This document shows positions 43,552-58,500 of a stretch of 64,000 bases of DNA, in pieces (position 1 is the stretch's first letter; each line of letters opens with the position of its first letter). The stretch comes from Caprella mutica (Eukaryota; Arthropoda; Malacostraca; Amphipoda; Caprellidae), in assembly GCA_947561585.1 (NCBI GenBank), contig CANNZV010000434.1:1-64000 (forward strand). Direction: 5' to 3'. The notes beneath the pieces were generated by a model. The model had not been told where the DNA came from, did no database searches, and saw only the letters and a program-made list of their open reading frames with translations. A program made the translations under genes and the position numbers.

Positions 43552-46500
43552 CTTGGAAAAATCAAAATTGTAATTAGTGTAGCATTATTATTCCAAAAAC
43601 TAGATATATAGTTATAGAATTTCATGTACTAGTATAGCTCGTACAACGGAGAGTATATGGACCTGAAAAATAAATCGCTATACGAGATGATAACTAATTC
43701 AGCTCGAGATTTAAATTATTATTATTATCTTTGGAGCTTAAAAGCTGTCCCTATTCACTACGAGGTGATCCAAAGTGACATGAATAGAAGAAGGTCCCGT
43801 CTCATAGAAGAGGTTGAAGAGGGGACAGAAAGTACGCTCCAAGCACTAGGTAACTTTTTTTAAGCCGACACAAATCATGCACCTCAAGCCATAACCGCGA
43901 CCCCACTATGTTTTCTGTTGAATGGTATGAGCACTGGTGCAGCCTCTGTTATGCCAAATACTTATGTTATGCCAAATACTGTGTTCCATCAAAAGCGTCA
44001 TTTATAAATTTCGAATTAGGAGGACTTAAGTTGCTTCAAATCGCATTATGTATGCGAAATTTTGCTCAAAAAGAGTGGATTTTAATCACCCTATATAAAT
44101 TCGCTTTGATCTTCAACCATCTTTATCCTGAAAAAGGTTTTTTTAACTGAGAATAAATGGATGGTCCTGCAGTTTGCCAAAGCACCTTCCACATCAATTG
44201 TACTCTAGAATTCACGCTTCACTTTCAGGTCAGTGGTAGGATTGCTAAATCTTACCACCTGAAAATTGTCACAAGAGTTTGCAAAGAAGATAATCCAATT
44301 CGACCAATAGTGTCTTTGATAGATAGTCATTCATATGAACTAGCTAAATTCTTATCAAAATTACTAACTCCAATAACTGATAAAGCACCATCCCAGCAAA
44401 CATGAATGTATCTATTCGATGTCTAAACAACTCTGTATAACCTCTCTTCCGACAACGAATTCCAGTAACAAATTAGACATGGTGACATCAAGTAGAAATC
44501 AATCGGATATCCGTTTGCACCGCTAAACCGCATCATATAAAGTATATTTGGCATCGAAGCGATACCGTTATAACAGCGTTGAATAGAAAGATAAATTACG
44601 ACATCTAACATACATAGGGATTCTGCATCGAACAGACGCCTAATTATATATCTAATATGCTTCGAAACGATATCCACTTACATCCAATAAATAAATTAAT
44701 TAAAATTGAAACCTCTTACTTCATTGATATAACGTACTGTAAGTTTAGATGCATATCAACTTGATTAATGTTACATATAAATTAAATGAGAAGAAATGAA
44801 GTGATGTGTCCGGGTTTCGATCGTGGGTCCAACCGTCCTCGTGCCTGTAACACTGTCATTTTGCCACCGTGAATGCAATTTACTAAAAAAAAAATTGATA
44901 TTAAACGCCCCGGAGATACTTAAAAGATATTTTGAAGTGAATAGAACAATAATAATACTTCATTGAATTAAAAGACATACATTACAAATTTAAAAAGAAA
45001 ACAAAAGTAGATTAATTCAAGCCCATAGAAATTCCATTGGAACTTTTTGGGCAAACAGAGTCAAAGAGCAATAAATGTGACTAATACAGATTAAAAAATA
45101 AAAATACATAGATAACGAAAGTAGTATATAGGGCTAAAATAAAGTTGCCAAACATAAAAAAATTACGGGACAAGGGTTATATTTCATAAGATTCCAGCAA
45201 AAACTGTTTATATTTATTCTTGAACATTAAAATCGATTCACTATTTCTAATATTAATTGGAATAGTGTTCCATACTTTGAGACCAGCATAAAATACTGAT
45301 CTTTGAAATTGACTTAATCTTTGATAAGAAGGGACAGCTTCAGAATGATTTCTGGTATTATAAGAGTGAGTAGGAAAACTGACATTGCCGGAAGAGGACT
45401 GACTGTACATGTATATACCTATCATGAATTTATAGATTTCATTAATGCGAAGAACTTTCGTTTTTGCAAATAGTGGCAGTGTAGGCGCTAAATATTCAGA
45501 AGATGTTATTGTTCTTATAATGCGTTTTTGAATTATGCTAAGCGGATATAGATGTACATCAGCAGTACCTCCCCAGGCAACAACACCATAAAGTAGGTAT
45601 GGATACACAATAGAGTAATACATTTTTAACATGATTTTTAGAGGTACATGGTTACTAATTCTATAGAAAATGCCGGCAGTTTTGGAGAGTTTTGAACATA
45701 TAGCACTTATGTGATGTGAAAAATTTAAATTATGATCCAAAGTTACTCCAAGAAATTTAATAGTATCATTATATTGAATGGGTATATGATTGATGACTAA
45801 ATGAGAAGGTAGATTTTGCGTACTGGTTCGGTTAGAAATGAACATTGCAGAAGTTTTACTGGCATTTAAGGAAAGTCTATTATTAACTGTCCAGTCGTGG
45901 AGTAATTTTAGATTTACATTGGTTTTATGAATTAAATCATCTACATTAAAATCACTTGTAGCAATAGTGGTATCGTCTGCAAAGAGAGTGAAATGGGCAC
46001 CATCTGTTATATTTACAATGTCATTGATATACAGAAGAAACAGATAGGGCCCAAGTACACTTCCCTGAGGGACCCCACGAGTTACTGGGCGTCTACTAGA
46101 AATTACATTACCTACCCTAACACTCTGAGTCCTCCCACTAAGGTAACTACAGAACCACGAGGATGCAATGCCACGAATGCCATACCTATACATTTTACGG
46201 ATTAGAATATCATGACATACGCTATCAAACGCTTTACTAAGGTCGACAGCTACACCTAAAGTGTGCTGTCTATTGTTCAAATTATGATATACATGTTCGA
46301 CAAAGTTCAATATGCCATCAGATGTGCTCTTACCCTTCAGGAAACCAAATTGAGAGGAACTAATGATTTTATTTTTATTTAAATAACTTGATAACCTGGA
46401 TGCAACACATCTTTCAAATATTTTACTTACTAAAGGAAGTATTGAAATGGGTCTGTAGTTGCCAGTTTCAGACTCAGAGCCTGACTTATAAACAGGTATC

Positions 46501-49500
46501 ACTGTGGCATGTTACAGACAATCAGGAAATATACCTCGCTGAATAGAACTATTGATGAGTGATGATAGAGGAGGAGGAGCTAAATTATTAGAGACATGTT
46601 TAAAGATTTCAGTTGGAATATTCTGAAGACCATAAGACGAGTTTTTTAGTTCATTTATAATCTTAACTATTTCTACTATAGATACTGGAGACATATAAAT
46701 TGAATTTGGGCAGTTAACATCCAAATAGGCACAAGGATCCAGTATAGGCTGTGGAATACTTTGTTCCAATTCTAGTGCTATTCTACAAAAATAACCATTA
46801 AAATGCTCAGCAATGTCACCATCATCGCTTACTATATTATCGTTAACATTAAGGGAAAAGTTAGAGTAAGTTGGCTTTCTGTTGATTAACAAATTATTTA
46901 TGAGTTTCTATGTAGCTTTTACATTCGACATACATGCATTGAAAGTATCAAAATAATATTTTCGTTTAGCTCTCTTTACAATATTCACTAAATTATTCTT
47001 AAATTTTTTATAAGTTGATTCATTAATTAGATTAAGTTTAAGATTCTTGTAATACAATGCTTTAGTTTTAACCAAATCTAAAATTTTAGATGTCAGCCAT
47101 GGCTTACTCAATCTCTTCCGACCAATATATTTTACTCTCAAAGGAAATGTCCTACAATATAAATCATTAACAACTTCAATAAACTGTAAGGTATCAGTAT
47201 TGATATCACCAGAAAAGCTATTCCATGTCAACTCATTACATTTCTCTACAAAATCTTCAATTCTACCAGAGCTATGATCACGGAACACAACCTTCACTAA
47301 TTCATTATTACATACAAAATCCTTCAAAACAACAAAAACTGGTAAATGATCAGTCTGGCCAAATAGTAAGATACCAGATTCAGCCACGTTGCATCTGTTG
47401 AACCAAATATGATCGAGAATAGCAGGACTACCATTTTGTCAACCACTCGGAAACCTAGTAGGTTTAGTGATAAACGGTACAAAACATAATGAGAATAAAT
47501 GATGAACAAAACTAGTACAATTAGCGTTAGAAATCTCATATTTCAACAAATCTACATTTAGGTCACCAGCTACAAAAATATCTTTATTTACTAATAACGG
47601 GTCGTTCAATATATTCAGTAAGCCGTCACAGAATGCAATATAGGCAAGCACCGCTTCTATAACCAAAATCACAACTTATTCTTATTTCAAATAGTAATGA
47701 GTTGGTCAAATTTTCATATAATTGTAACTCCTTAAAAGTTTCGTTCTCTATGAGTTCAAATTAAAGAAAATGTTTTGAGGCCACTACTTAGAATAAAGAT
47801 GAAAGCTCTGTGATCAAAGTTCAAAGTAATGAATGCAGTAATTGAAATTTGACCATAGATTAACTCTCACTCAGTAAATATAGGTCATAATTGTTGAGTA
47901 ATTAGTTTGATATTTTGACTTATATAATTGTGTCACATTGAACAATCAGGAATTTTGTGCTCTGTGAAATATTTTTAGCAATAGGGTATATGTTTCAAGT
48001 TATTAATAGGGTCTATATTTTCGAACACGTGATAAAGAAAAATATAATCATTATTATTTAACTACTATTTAATTAGTATCATAATAGCTGAAGGTATGAT
48101 ACCAATTGAAATAAAAGTTAAATAATGATTATAATATATAGATTTATTGAGTCTGATTACCACTTCAAGTCGAATTATCTATAATGTGAATCACTGAATT
48201 TTAATTGTCTCATTTGCAACTTTTGGCACTAGGTGAAAGCTCAAGTTATCGGATATGGGGTTCAGCATTTTACGTAGAAAAATTATTTCTATATTGATTT
48301 TTATTTCTAAACTTGTATTTCACGTACTGGTATCATGGAAACCAATTTAAGTGAGAATTTAATAATGATAATTATTATATTTATTTCTTACATATTCGAA
48401 AATGTGGAACTGTCCGATAACACAGAATTTACTCTAAAATGGAACATGTTAAATAGCCCATCAACTTTTAATTATTTACGTTTTGTAGAGGTTTATATAA
48501 CGTCTGTTTCGGAACCAAAGGCCATGTCACTAACGTCAAAGGGTAATGAAATACAAGGGACTGGAGAAGCAGTCAGAAAGCAGAGTGGCTCCATGGAAAA
48601 AGTCACGACGCTTATGGATGCTGAAAAGCTACTCCGTGAATGCTGTCACTTACCGAGGAATGTGATAAAAATGATCACAAGCATCGGTGACTGCACTCAA
48701 GGATGGAAGAGGGAAATGAGGAGGTGATAGTAAATGAAATCTACGAGCTTACCTAACACAAAATCTAAGACCTCGTAATTGTAGAGCATAACCCTGGCGC
48801 TATCCTCTAAAACTGCATGGAGAGTTAAAAATACTTTAAATTTGGTAAACATAAAATAGACAATACATAATCCAAATTAAAAGAGTTTGGAACCCAAGGG
48901 ACGCCACCCCCTTCTCATTTATTCACCAAAGACAGCTTCAGGAACCCCTCAGGGCTTATTTACAATAAGCAGTTTAGAATAGATCCATAACAATAAATGT
49001 ACTGGCCATCGAAAAATCACTTGATTGGTAATCAATTTCGTTTTCACGGTACTGGAGGAACACTGTTCAACAACCGATATTCCAGTATCACATACTTAAC
49101 GTTGATCCAGTGTATAATCGCACTAGCGTGTCAATGCTCTATCGTACTTTTACAACTGCCATAGTCCCCTATAAGTGTATTAATTATTGGGTATAGTTTA
49201 AAGGGAGCACTACGTACGTTATATAGAAAGCTACAATCCAATTGAATAGAAATAATTCCTACATTTCTATACGTATTATAAAACAGAAAGATAAGAAAAT
49301 GAATTTCCAAATTTGGAACGATTTTTTTAAAACTACTTATCTGTTTTAGCACTTCTGGTCAAAGTATAAATTCAGATATCGTTTGGAAACAGACATGCCG
49401 ACGTCAAGATGATGCTGTTAAAACCATGTATCGGTTTTCGTGTTTCTACTCGAAGTGTAAATTCAGATATCATTTAGAAACAGACATTCCTATATCTACT

Positions 49501-52500
49501 ATGAGTCGAAATGGTTGCTAAGTTGATACCCACCGTTAGCGCTACGAATTCGACAGCAAACGGCATCGAATCGACATTCATATGTTTGTTGGGATATGAG
49601 TTGAAAAATTCCTACCAAGCTAAATAGTGCTAGAAATTTGAGTGTCCCCTAAGATAATAAATATTTTAGTCTCGTATGACGTTAAGAGTCTATTTACTTG
49701 TTTTCCGTAAGATTTTGCATTAGATTGTGTGACTGAAGCAATAGAATCAGACGATGAAATTCATACTAGAATCAACCTTGAAACATAGGACATAGAAAAT
49801 TTGCCTGGATTCTAATTTCTTCCAGTAGAATAATGAAATATATAAATAGATAAAAGGAACTCCTATGGGATCTCCAATATCAGTCGTCATTGCAGAAATA
49901 GTAATGTAATCAATAGAAAAACCAATTTTATCAAATCCCCCTAGTGTAATATCATTGTGGAAACGCTAGATGGACGATTGCATATGTATAATTCCAAAAA
50001 ATAAGCAAGAATTATTATTCAGATTTACCAACAGTGTCAACGATCATATATAATTCACGCAGGAAATAGAAGAAGACAAAACAATTGGCATTTTTGGACA
50101 TTAAACTAATAAAAAAAGAAAACGGATAATTAGATTTCACTGTTTATAGAAAACCTTCAAATACGGGAAAATATTTGGATTATAATAGCTACAATTCCAG
50201 GAATAAAAAAATTATTGTTATCAACTAATTAGTAACAAGAGCTATCAAAATTTGTAGCGACTCACAATTGGAAAATAAACTTGAGAAAATAAGGAGAGAT
50301 CTAGTATCAAATAATTATCCAAGAAAAGAAATTAATAGAGTAATAAATAAAAAGAAATTTGACCTACAAAACCAATAACAGTCAGAAAGAATAGAAAAAA
50401 AGGACAGCAACAGACGGTATATTGTAGCCCCATACGTAAAAGTAACGAGCGAAAGAATATTTTGAAACCATTTGATATCATGTTAAGGAATAGATCTCTA
50501 ACAATACTATAGGAAACTAGGTTATAAGAATTAAGGATAGATTCGATAAGGAGAGTAAAATTAATGTAGTATATTAGATAGATTGTTAGGATTGTGATAG
50601 TAAATATTTAGGAGAAACAGGTTGAATGTTAGGAGATAGAATTAAGGAACATGAATCTAATGTATAGGCATCCCCATATCCCGCTTTAGTTACCAAATCA
50701 CGACTCAGTTTAGTTACCAAACGGTAACTAAAGCGAATAAAAGTAACAAGAAATTTATAATTGTCACTCCTTGATTATATATATCATTTTCTATGAGTTA
50801 TAGAAAGAAAATTTGTTTTATAGTTATTACAGTACTACGTATATAAGCATTTTAATGTGACTAATTGGTCTCCTTCTGGGAAATCTCACTAAATTTATGA
50901 AGTGTAGCACAAGAGAAATGACGAAAAAGTGGTACATCCTTAAAGGATGTACAAGAAAAGAAAAGTTAACATCCTTAAAGGATGTTAACTACTAACCAGT
51001 GTGATATTCGTACATTAGAATCTATATATATTCATAAACAGTCTCCTACGCTTAATGAACCAGCGAGTTCTTTCAATTTAACTATTTTGGGTTAATAACT
51101 TATTTTTCCTTTACATCATTTCACATTTTCTTTAATTTGTATCAACTATTTAGGTGACTTCATTAATTTCGGTATCCAAAATACTTCTTAGTTCTATATA
51201 TTTCTTTAAAATTAGTCTTAATTAGGTTATTGATAATGAATATTCTATTATTCGAAAGCTCTAAAAATAAAGGATGTACAACTTTTTCGTCGTTTCTCTT
51301 GTGCTACACAGCATTTTAATAATAATATACAGTCTTTCATTGTTTGTGACTGTGATGAAAAAGTTTAAAGTCGTGCATTTATTAAATGTTTTAAAATCCA
51401 TCCATAGCTTAACTCTCACTCGGTATAGGTGAGTAATTAATAGATACTTAGATTTCTATAATTATTGGGCTACATTTCAAACCGCAATTTTATGCTCTAT
51501 GTCTATGAAATGTTTTTGGCAGTAGCCAGTAGGGTACTAAGTTCCAAGTTATTGGTTGGTTCCACAATTTCGGACACGTCAGAAAAGAAAATATTATAAT
51601 TATTATTTAACTTCTATTCTAATTGGTATCATGGATACCAATTGAAATAAAATTTGAATAATGATTACTATATAAAGATTTTCACGTGTTCGAAAATATG
51701 GAACCATGCAATAACACGGAACTTGCCCTAAATTAGGACATGTTGAATTTCTGAACTAATTGCTTCTAATAACCTCATCTGGATTATAATTTTGATGTTT
51801 TTTTTAGTTACCGTGAAGTAATCACAAAAAATGTCTCCGTTTTCTATGTCTACGAACGGTTCTTATTTCGAAACATGACTCGAAATAAGGACCTGTTTTG
51901 TTAAAGTGAGTTGTACATAAAGAGAAACCTGCCAGTACTTTAGAGAGTAGAATAGTCATAGATATAATAGCATAATAGAGATACAGGCCATACTTTAAAT
52001 TTTGATAATGTTAGGATATTGTAACAATGTTAGCATACTTTTAATAGGAGAAAATTAGAATGGTATTATACTCATGGATAGGATAACACTTTAAATAGAG
52101 CATATAAAGTCCCTTAGTAAACAGTTCCTATAGTTAATAATATTGTCAAAATTTAAAATTGAAATGCTAAAAAAAAATAGAAATTAGGATATGTATCATG
52201 ATTACGAGTAGGTAGATTATAAGTCGCTTGTTTTTCAATAAATGTTACCCCTGAAGACGGAAATCACGAAAATTTCTGAAAGCTTGGGGAAATTCAAATT
52301 AATTCTTGTTGCGATCTTCATCCTAAAAAAAATGCAACAACCAAGGAGTCCTCTATTTTATATGTAAATAAAAATTTATGTAAAGAATCATATATAAAAA
52401 AAGATATATAGTCAAGCGGGGCAAGAAATGAAAGATTTCATAAACATCTATCTATTTCAAAAACCAAGAATGGTACTGTCAAAACAAACATCAAAAGATG

Positions 52501-55500
52501 CGGAATTGTTGTGCTATTTTAGTGCAATAAACATTTTTATGAAGCACTTGATACATTTTCTACAGAAGTAAAAAATGGAGGTTCATTTTTTACCCCAAAA
52601 ATTGCATGGGGCTAATAATGAAATTTCATTTTATACCCCAGGGGCAAAAATTGAATTTTTTATTACCCCGCACATTGTAAATGATAATTTCATTTTTTTA
52701 AATTATCTTTTTTTTGAGACTGAATAGCACTACAATTACAATTCATTGAGACACTACAACTTTACAATTCATAAAGGACATCATACACTGATCTATGTGG
52801 TGGTGCAGATGTCCAAGTACTATATCCAGGTTGTGTATTCTGTTTTATATGTGGGAATGGAGGAGTAGGATTTGATGTTAGAAAAGAAGTTATGTGTTGA
52901 AAGTTCGTGACCCGATTTCTACAGTTAAGTCAAGTTGCGTGTCATTCTCCTATTGGTTATCTATCGTAGGCTCATTGTTGTAATTTTCAGATTTCCCGCT
53001 ATTCACCCATTTTCCGTTTTGACATCAGTTGATAGGCCTTGTTTCCACACATGACACAGTATGTTAGCAAAGCCTGATTTCTGGTAAGCTCTCAAGCAGC
53101 TGTTTTGTGCTCGAAGTCTCCTCAGATTCTTACTTCTTTGTAAGTGGAGAAAAACATGCAACATTTGAAGCAAGTCTGCACAGTGAGGAGGCAGTTCTAG
53201 AATGTTAATATCTTCTTAAGATGGCTAGCTCCATCGTCTTCACAGAGGTGTTACTGAGATGACCATTCAAAATCAGTTGCAGTGAATTTCAAGAACGGTT
53301 TATTTTCTCTGTTTACACCATGGGAAGCATAACTGTTTTTGAGCCTTTTATGCCTATTGTCTTCTTTTTGAAGGATCAGTTGGACGATCTTCACCAACTA
53401 GGTTTTTTATCATTTCTTCTAATTTGACAAAATATTCAAAAATAATAAAAGGATCAGCAGTTACAGCTTTTCTACCTAGCTGCAGTTGTCCTTTATAAAA
53501 TGCCTAGTTTCTTAATTGCAAACAATTGTACCACTCAAAGACAATATACCTGACTGTAATGTACACACAAACGATCATTCTCTCAATTTTCTTGAATATG
53601 TTTAAGAATGTTTGTTCCAGCACTTGTGATAAAATCACACTTCTTTTCTTGCAAATATAGAGATATATACCATGCTCTATGTATGATTGCTTACATATAT
53701 GTAGTATGTATGTCAGTTATTTAAAAGTAATCTGTCCACTCTTAGAAAGCATTCACCTTTTCCATTCTCCTTGGTTTCATTCTTCTTTTGTTGTTGTAGC
53801 TTATTCCAGAGTAATTCCACATTCATGCCATACTTCTCAGCAGTATTTTTTATCTTAGCACCATCATTTATATCTTGAAGAGCTACTACTATAGTAGATT
53901 CATTCCATGTCTTTATATATATTTTGTAAACCATTACTAAATATTCATATTCAAGTACCTACTTAAATCTACATGTACACCTAGAAAAAAAATAGATATC
54001 ATTGTCAAAAAGTATAGTTCCCAAAGCAATTTCCACATTCAGCTCAAAGAACTAAGTACATATATACGCATTACTATAAATTGTAGGGAAAAAAATCATT
54101 TTTTACTCTCATGGGGCATAAAAAATAATTTTTTACTCTCATGGGGCATCTTTGAACACCTCTCCCCGCTCTCCAAATTGTTTTATATTGCATAGGAATA
54201 GCTCAGCAGTTGAGTTACATCCCAAAGTTCATTTTTCATCCCACTTTAGACCTTCAAATAGAAAATTCAACTTCAGAGCACATGTTTTGTGAAACTTGAA
54301 AAATGTTTTCCGAAACTTGTTTTGGTATACCTATACATAAAGCTATGTCAAATCTTATTTATTGGTAGATTTTTTTCATTCACATATACAAATAAGCATA
54401 ATAAAAGTAGCTTCAAAATGAGACATAGAATGTTTAAATTGATTGTAATTTGTGTGAGTTATGGTAGATTCACTTTTTACCCCACAAATAGAGGTTTCAT
54501 CTCTTGCCCCGTTTGACTATACATATTTTTATATATATTAGCTGTATTGGGATATCTTCTACTCTACTGGTATGTGTACTGCTGCGGTGAAACTGCCCAG
54601 TTTATTTTGTAAAGCATTGCTATCGCGGCGGTGGTAACGCGTCCAGATGCGGTACTAGCGCCGTAGCAACGCAGACTGCCAAGGCGGTAGCAACGCCAGT
54701 ATACTATGTAAATTTCATTTAACCGTGATTAATTGAAGATGTGTAAACAGGGCATTAGCACCGCGGCGGTGAAACTGCTAGTATAGTATGGGCCTCATAC
54801 GATATATGACTATTAATATTTAATAATCTTAAGCGATATATCTATAATGACATTTGACGCATTTTAAGGTTGTCCAATTTAAAAATGAGGTTTCGATCTG
54901 ATGGAACACAGTGTGCATTCGTAGTTCGGCCATAGTATTGAATTTTTATTTGGACGGTTTGACGACCCCATGAAAAGCGCTTGGCGACTACTCGGCTACC
55001 ACAGGTAACAAGTGTCGACCAGCGCATGGATAGCAAGAATAGGCACCCTTGGATAAGAGACCTACACAGTCACCCTGCTTACCCCAGGGTTGCCGAAGGT
55101 ATTTTCTTGATAGTACCAGAATACACACTGAAAAAGTACCAAACCTCAAATTTTCATGAAATCCAACGTTTTTTTACTTTATGTTCGTAAAAATTGATAA
55201 TATTCTTGAAAAATAAGGTAATTAGAGAGAGGAAAAAGTACTAATCTGGTACTTTTTAGAAATACAAGAGAGCAAAAGTACCAAATCTGGTACAATAGTA
55301 CCAGGTTCGGTAAGCCTGGCTTACCCATGGATATGGCAAGGCAAAAGGAGGATGAAACAGGAGGAAGAAGTTGAGGACAGATACAAACGAGAGGGCGCCG
55401 AACAAAACAAGACCCTATATTTTAACAAAAAGAAGACCTACCTAGAGTTGGGACAATGAGGGAGGGATCGGCAAGAATGATTTTAACCCCTAGTAACCTA

Positions 55501-58500
55501 TTCTGATAGTCAGATCCCCGACGGTGGTAAATGACTTTGTTCATGGAGCCACTTTCCTTTCTGACTGCTTCTTCTAGTCCCTTGTATTTAATTTCCTTTG
55601 ACGTCAGCGATATGGCCTTCGGTTCCGAAGCAGACGTTATTATTTTTTTTAGTAGGGGTTTAACGTCTGCTTCGGAACCAAAGGCCATATCGCTGACGTC
55701 AAAAGGAAATTAGTACAAGGGAGTGGAAGAAGCAGTCAGAGAGGAAAGTGTCTCCATGAACAAAGTCACTTACCACCGTCGGTGGCAAAGCTCATGGATG
55801 CAGAAAAGCTACTTCGTGAATGCAGTCACTTACCAAGGAATGTGACGAAACGGGACACAAGCACCGGTGGCTGCACTCACGGATGGAAGAGGAAAATGAA
55901 GAGATGATAGTAAATGAAGCCTACGAGCCTAACTAACACAAAATCTAAGACCTCGTAGTTGAAGAGCATAACACTAGCACTATCCTCTAAAACTGCAAGT
56001 ACCGTTAAAAAAATGATAAACGTGGTAAAAATGAAAAGACAATCCATAATCAAAATTACAACAGTTTGGGGTCCAAGGGACGCCACTCGCCTTCTCTTCC
56101 ATTCACCACAGGCAGCTTCAGGATAGAGCCCCTGGGGGCGAAGCAGACGTTAAACCCCTACTTAATTAATTATACATGAAAATGAACAACCATGTTGAAA
56201 CATAAATGTTTGTTTTGTTTTACAAATGTTTGTGTAAATGGATGTTATTTATTGAATCGACCCGCTAGGAGCTCCGAGCTCAGCCCAAGAACATCTCCTG
56301 ATTGTTGTTGGTGTTGGTAATTTTGGGAAATCATCGCTACTCCTTCAATAGTGATCCGATATGATTGAAACAAACTCTAAGTGGTAGTCTGGCTTTTTCG
56401 TTACACTTTCTGTGCCCCTGACAAATTTGCCATAGTCGCAGCTATCCCCGGGGAGTATCACCCGGGCTGTTATGTCTTGTTTTAATCAATTCGCAGTTAC
56501 ATTCAATCTTGAAACCTTTGAGAGGATCGTTCCCCCAACAAAACTGTTTTATTGTGCATCGTAGAACTTTGATACACGTATAAACCATCAAATAGAATAT
56601 CTATTTTTCTTCTTATCTATATTATATTTTCTTAATAAAAAACAATATATGGAAAAAAACGTGATTTTAGGAGTTGCGAGATATATATATAAACTGCGTC
56701 CATCGCTTCATTGCAGATCACTATTGTGTAAAGAATTTTAATAATAATGATCGTACAGTAGTGAAACTTTGGTCACTGGAAGGTTGCTTCTATGTTAGTA
56801 TCTTGCTGAAATATTTTTTGAATCCATGAGAAAATTGGAAAGTTATGAACGTTTATGTATTTTGAAGGCATTTTAACTGTCCATCGCTTTATTGCAGCTC
56901 TGTGAAAAGCCCAAAAAATAGGCGATTAACTTCTACCTAGAGGGTAAAAGTTGTAACAGGTCCTGCAGAAGGGATGACTCTTCTATATTTAGCTAATGAA
57001 TTTGGGAGGGATAAGAGAAACATAGTTTCTATTTTGGAAGATCTCGACACTGCAACTCAAGGAGAGATGAGGGTACGAAGAGAAGCTTTTTCCTCTCGAA
57101 ACATGCGAAAACTACCCAGGCAAGTTATAAGGCAGCCAAATAACACTAGTGCTTCTATTTTCGACAAGGCTGTCATTGGTTATTCATCCAAACAGTGTCT
57201 TAAATGAGACGAAAAGGAACGTGGAGCCCATTTCCAGGCTTCCTAAGGACAAGACCCAAAAGGATAAAGGCATTAGATGTACACAGAATTACATGAAAAC
57301 AAACTTCCTACTTGTTCTTTTAACAGATGAGGGAAGAGCCACCCTTGATTGTCTGGATGGATGGGTTAAAGTTTGGATCCTACTGGAGCTGTTTATCCAC
57401 ACTGGTTTCGTCGTCAACAAGGAGACTGTGGCTTTATGTTTTAAGCGGGCATCATTGGTGAATCGTTAATTGGCCCTTTCCGAGTACCAGAGGGTGTGAA
57501 CCTAACAATTCAATCCTACATTACCTCTTTTGTTGAATACTTGTTCCCTTGGCCTAATAGTTTGCAATTATCTCGTTGGCAAAATATTATTTTCTTGCAT
57601 TGCTTCGCACAATCTCATGCTTGAAGGGTTACAACTTCTTTCCTCATATCTCTGGGCATCAAGTGAGAGACTCTCATGACTTGATTGCCTTGTTCTCGGG
57701 TCTTAAGCCCCATTGAGCATTTCTGACCGTTTCATTTGAGATATTACATCAGGACTGTTTTGACGTAAGACCAATGACAACCTTGTCAAAAATGGAGGCA
57801 CTAGTGTCATTTAGCTTGCTTATGACCTGCCTGCGTATTTTTCGCATATTTCGAGGGAAATTCTTTTCTCGTACTCTCATCTTTCCTTGGGTTTGTGTCG
57901 GGATTTTCCACAAAAGAAACTATTGTTCTCTTAACCCTTCCAAGTTATAAACCTAAATATAGAAGAGTCCTCCCTTCTGCAGGACCTGCTACAATTTTTA
58001 CCCTCTCGGTAGAAGTTAATCGCCCATTTTCTGGCCTTTTCACAGAGCTGCAATAAAGCGATGGACAGTTAAAATACCTTCAAAATACATTAACGTTCAT
58101 AACTTTCCAAATTTCACACGGATTCGTAAAATATTTCAGCAAAATACTAACCTAGAAGCAATTTTCCAGTGACCAAAGTTTCACTACTGTACGATCAATA
58201 TTATTAAAATTATTCACAAAATAGTGATCTGCAATAAAGCGATGGACGCAGTTTATATCCTGCGTCGATTTTCGACCTACTTTGATGATATGGGTAACAT
58301 TGGCTAAATAGAGCTTTGGCAACCAAAATATGTTAAATATCTACTCTGGAATTGAATTTTTTTTCTAAGAAAAACTATTTATATCAAAAAATTACAATTG
58401 TGACGTCATAACTTTTTTTTATCGAAGACGAATTTCAAAAAGTGTCCAAAATTTGGTTCCCTTAGTGTTTTCGCATTCAATGACACATTATCACTATACG

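Larger units (their letters stand above)
44392..49593. mobile_element. TIR element splitting the Penelope RT, with a LINE and a SINE inside
   Basis: The left end CCCAGCAAACATGAATGTATCTATTCGATG and the right end (reversed) CCCAACAAACATATGAATGTCGATTCGATG are inverted repeats, each next to AT. Removing 44392-49593 restores RT order, which supports a real insertion. The interior holds repeat segments of GATATC..TAGAAACAGAC type (44480-44690, 49360-49500), a SINE-like copy, a LINE and other repeats. A further right end of the same family occurs at 39762-39772 (GTTTGCTGGGATG). Confidence 0.6.

Noticed and set aside
43908..44150. 80-codon plus-strand frame as a gene
   Set aside because: No domain; overlaps a dispersed repeat also seen at 35160-35190 and lies in the lectin intron.
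48335..48727. 130-codon plus-strand frame as a gene
   Set aside because: It spans two unrelated repeats (a foldback module and the AACGTCTGCTTCGG family) and has no domain.
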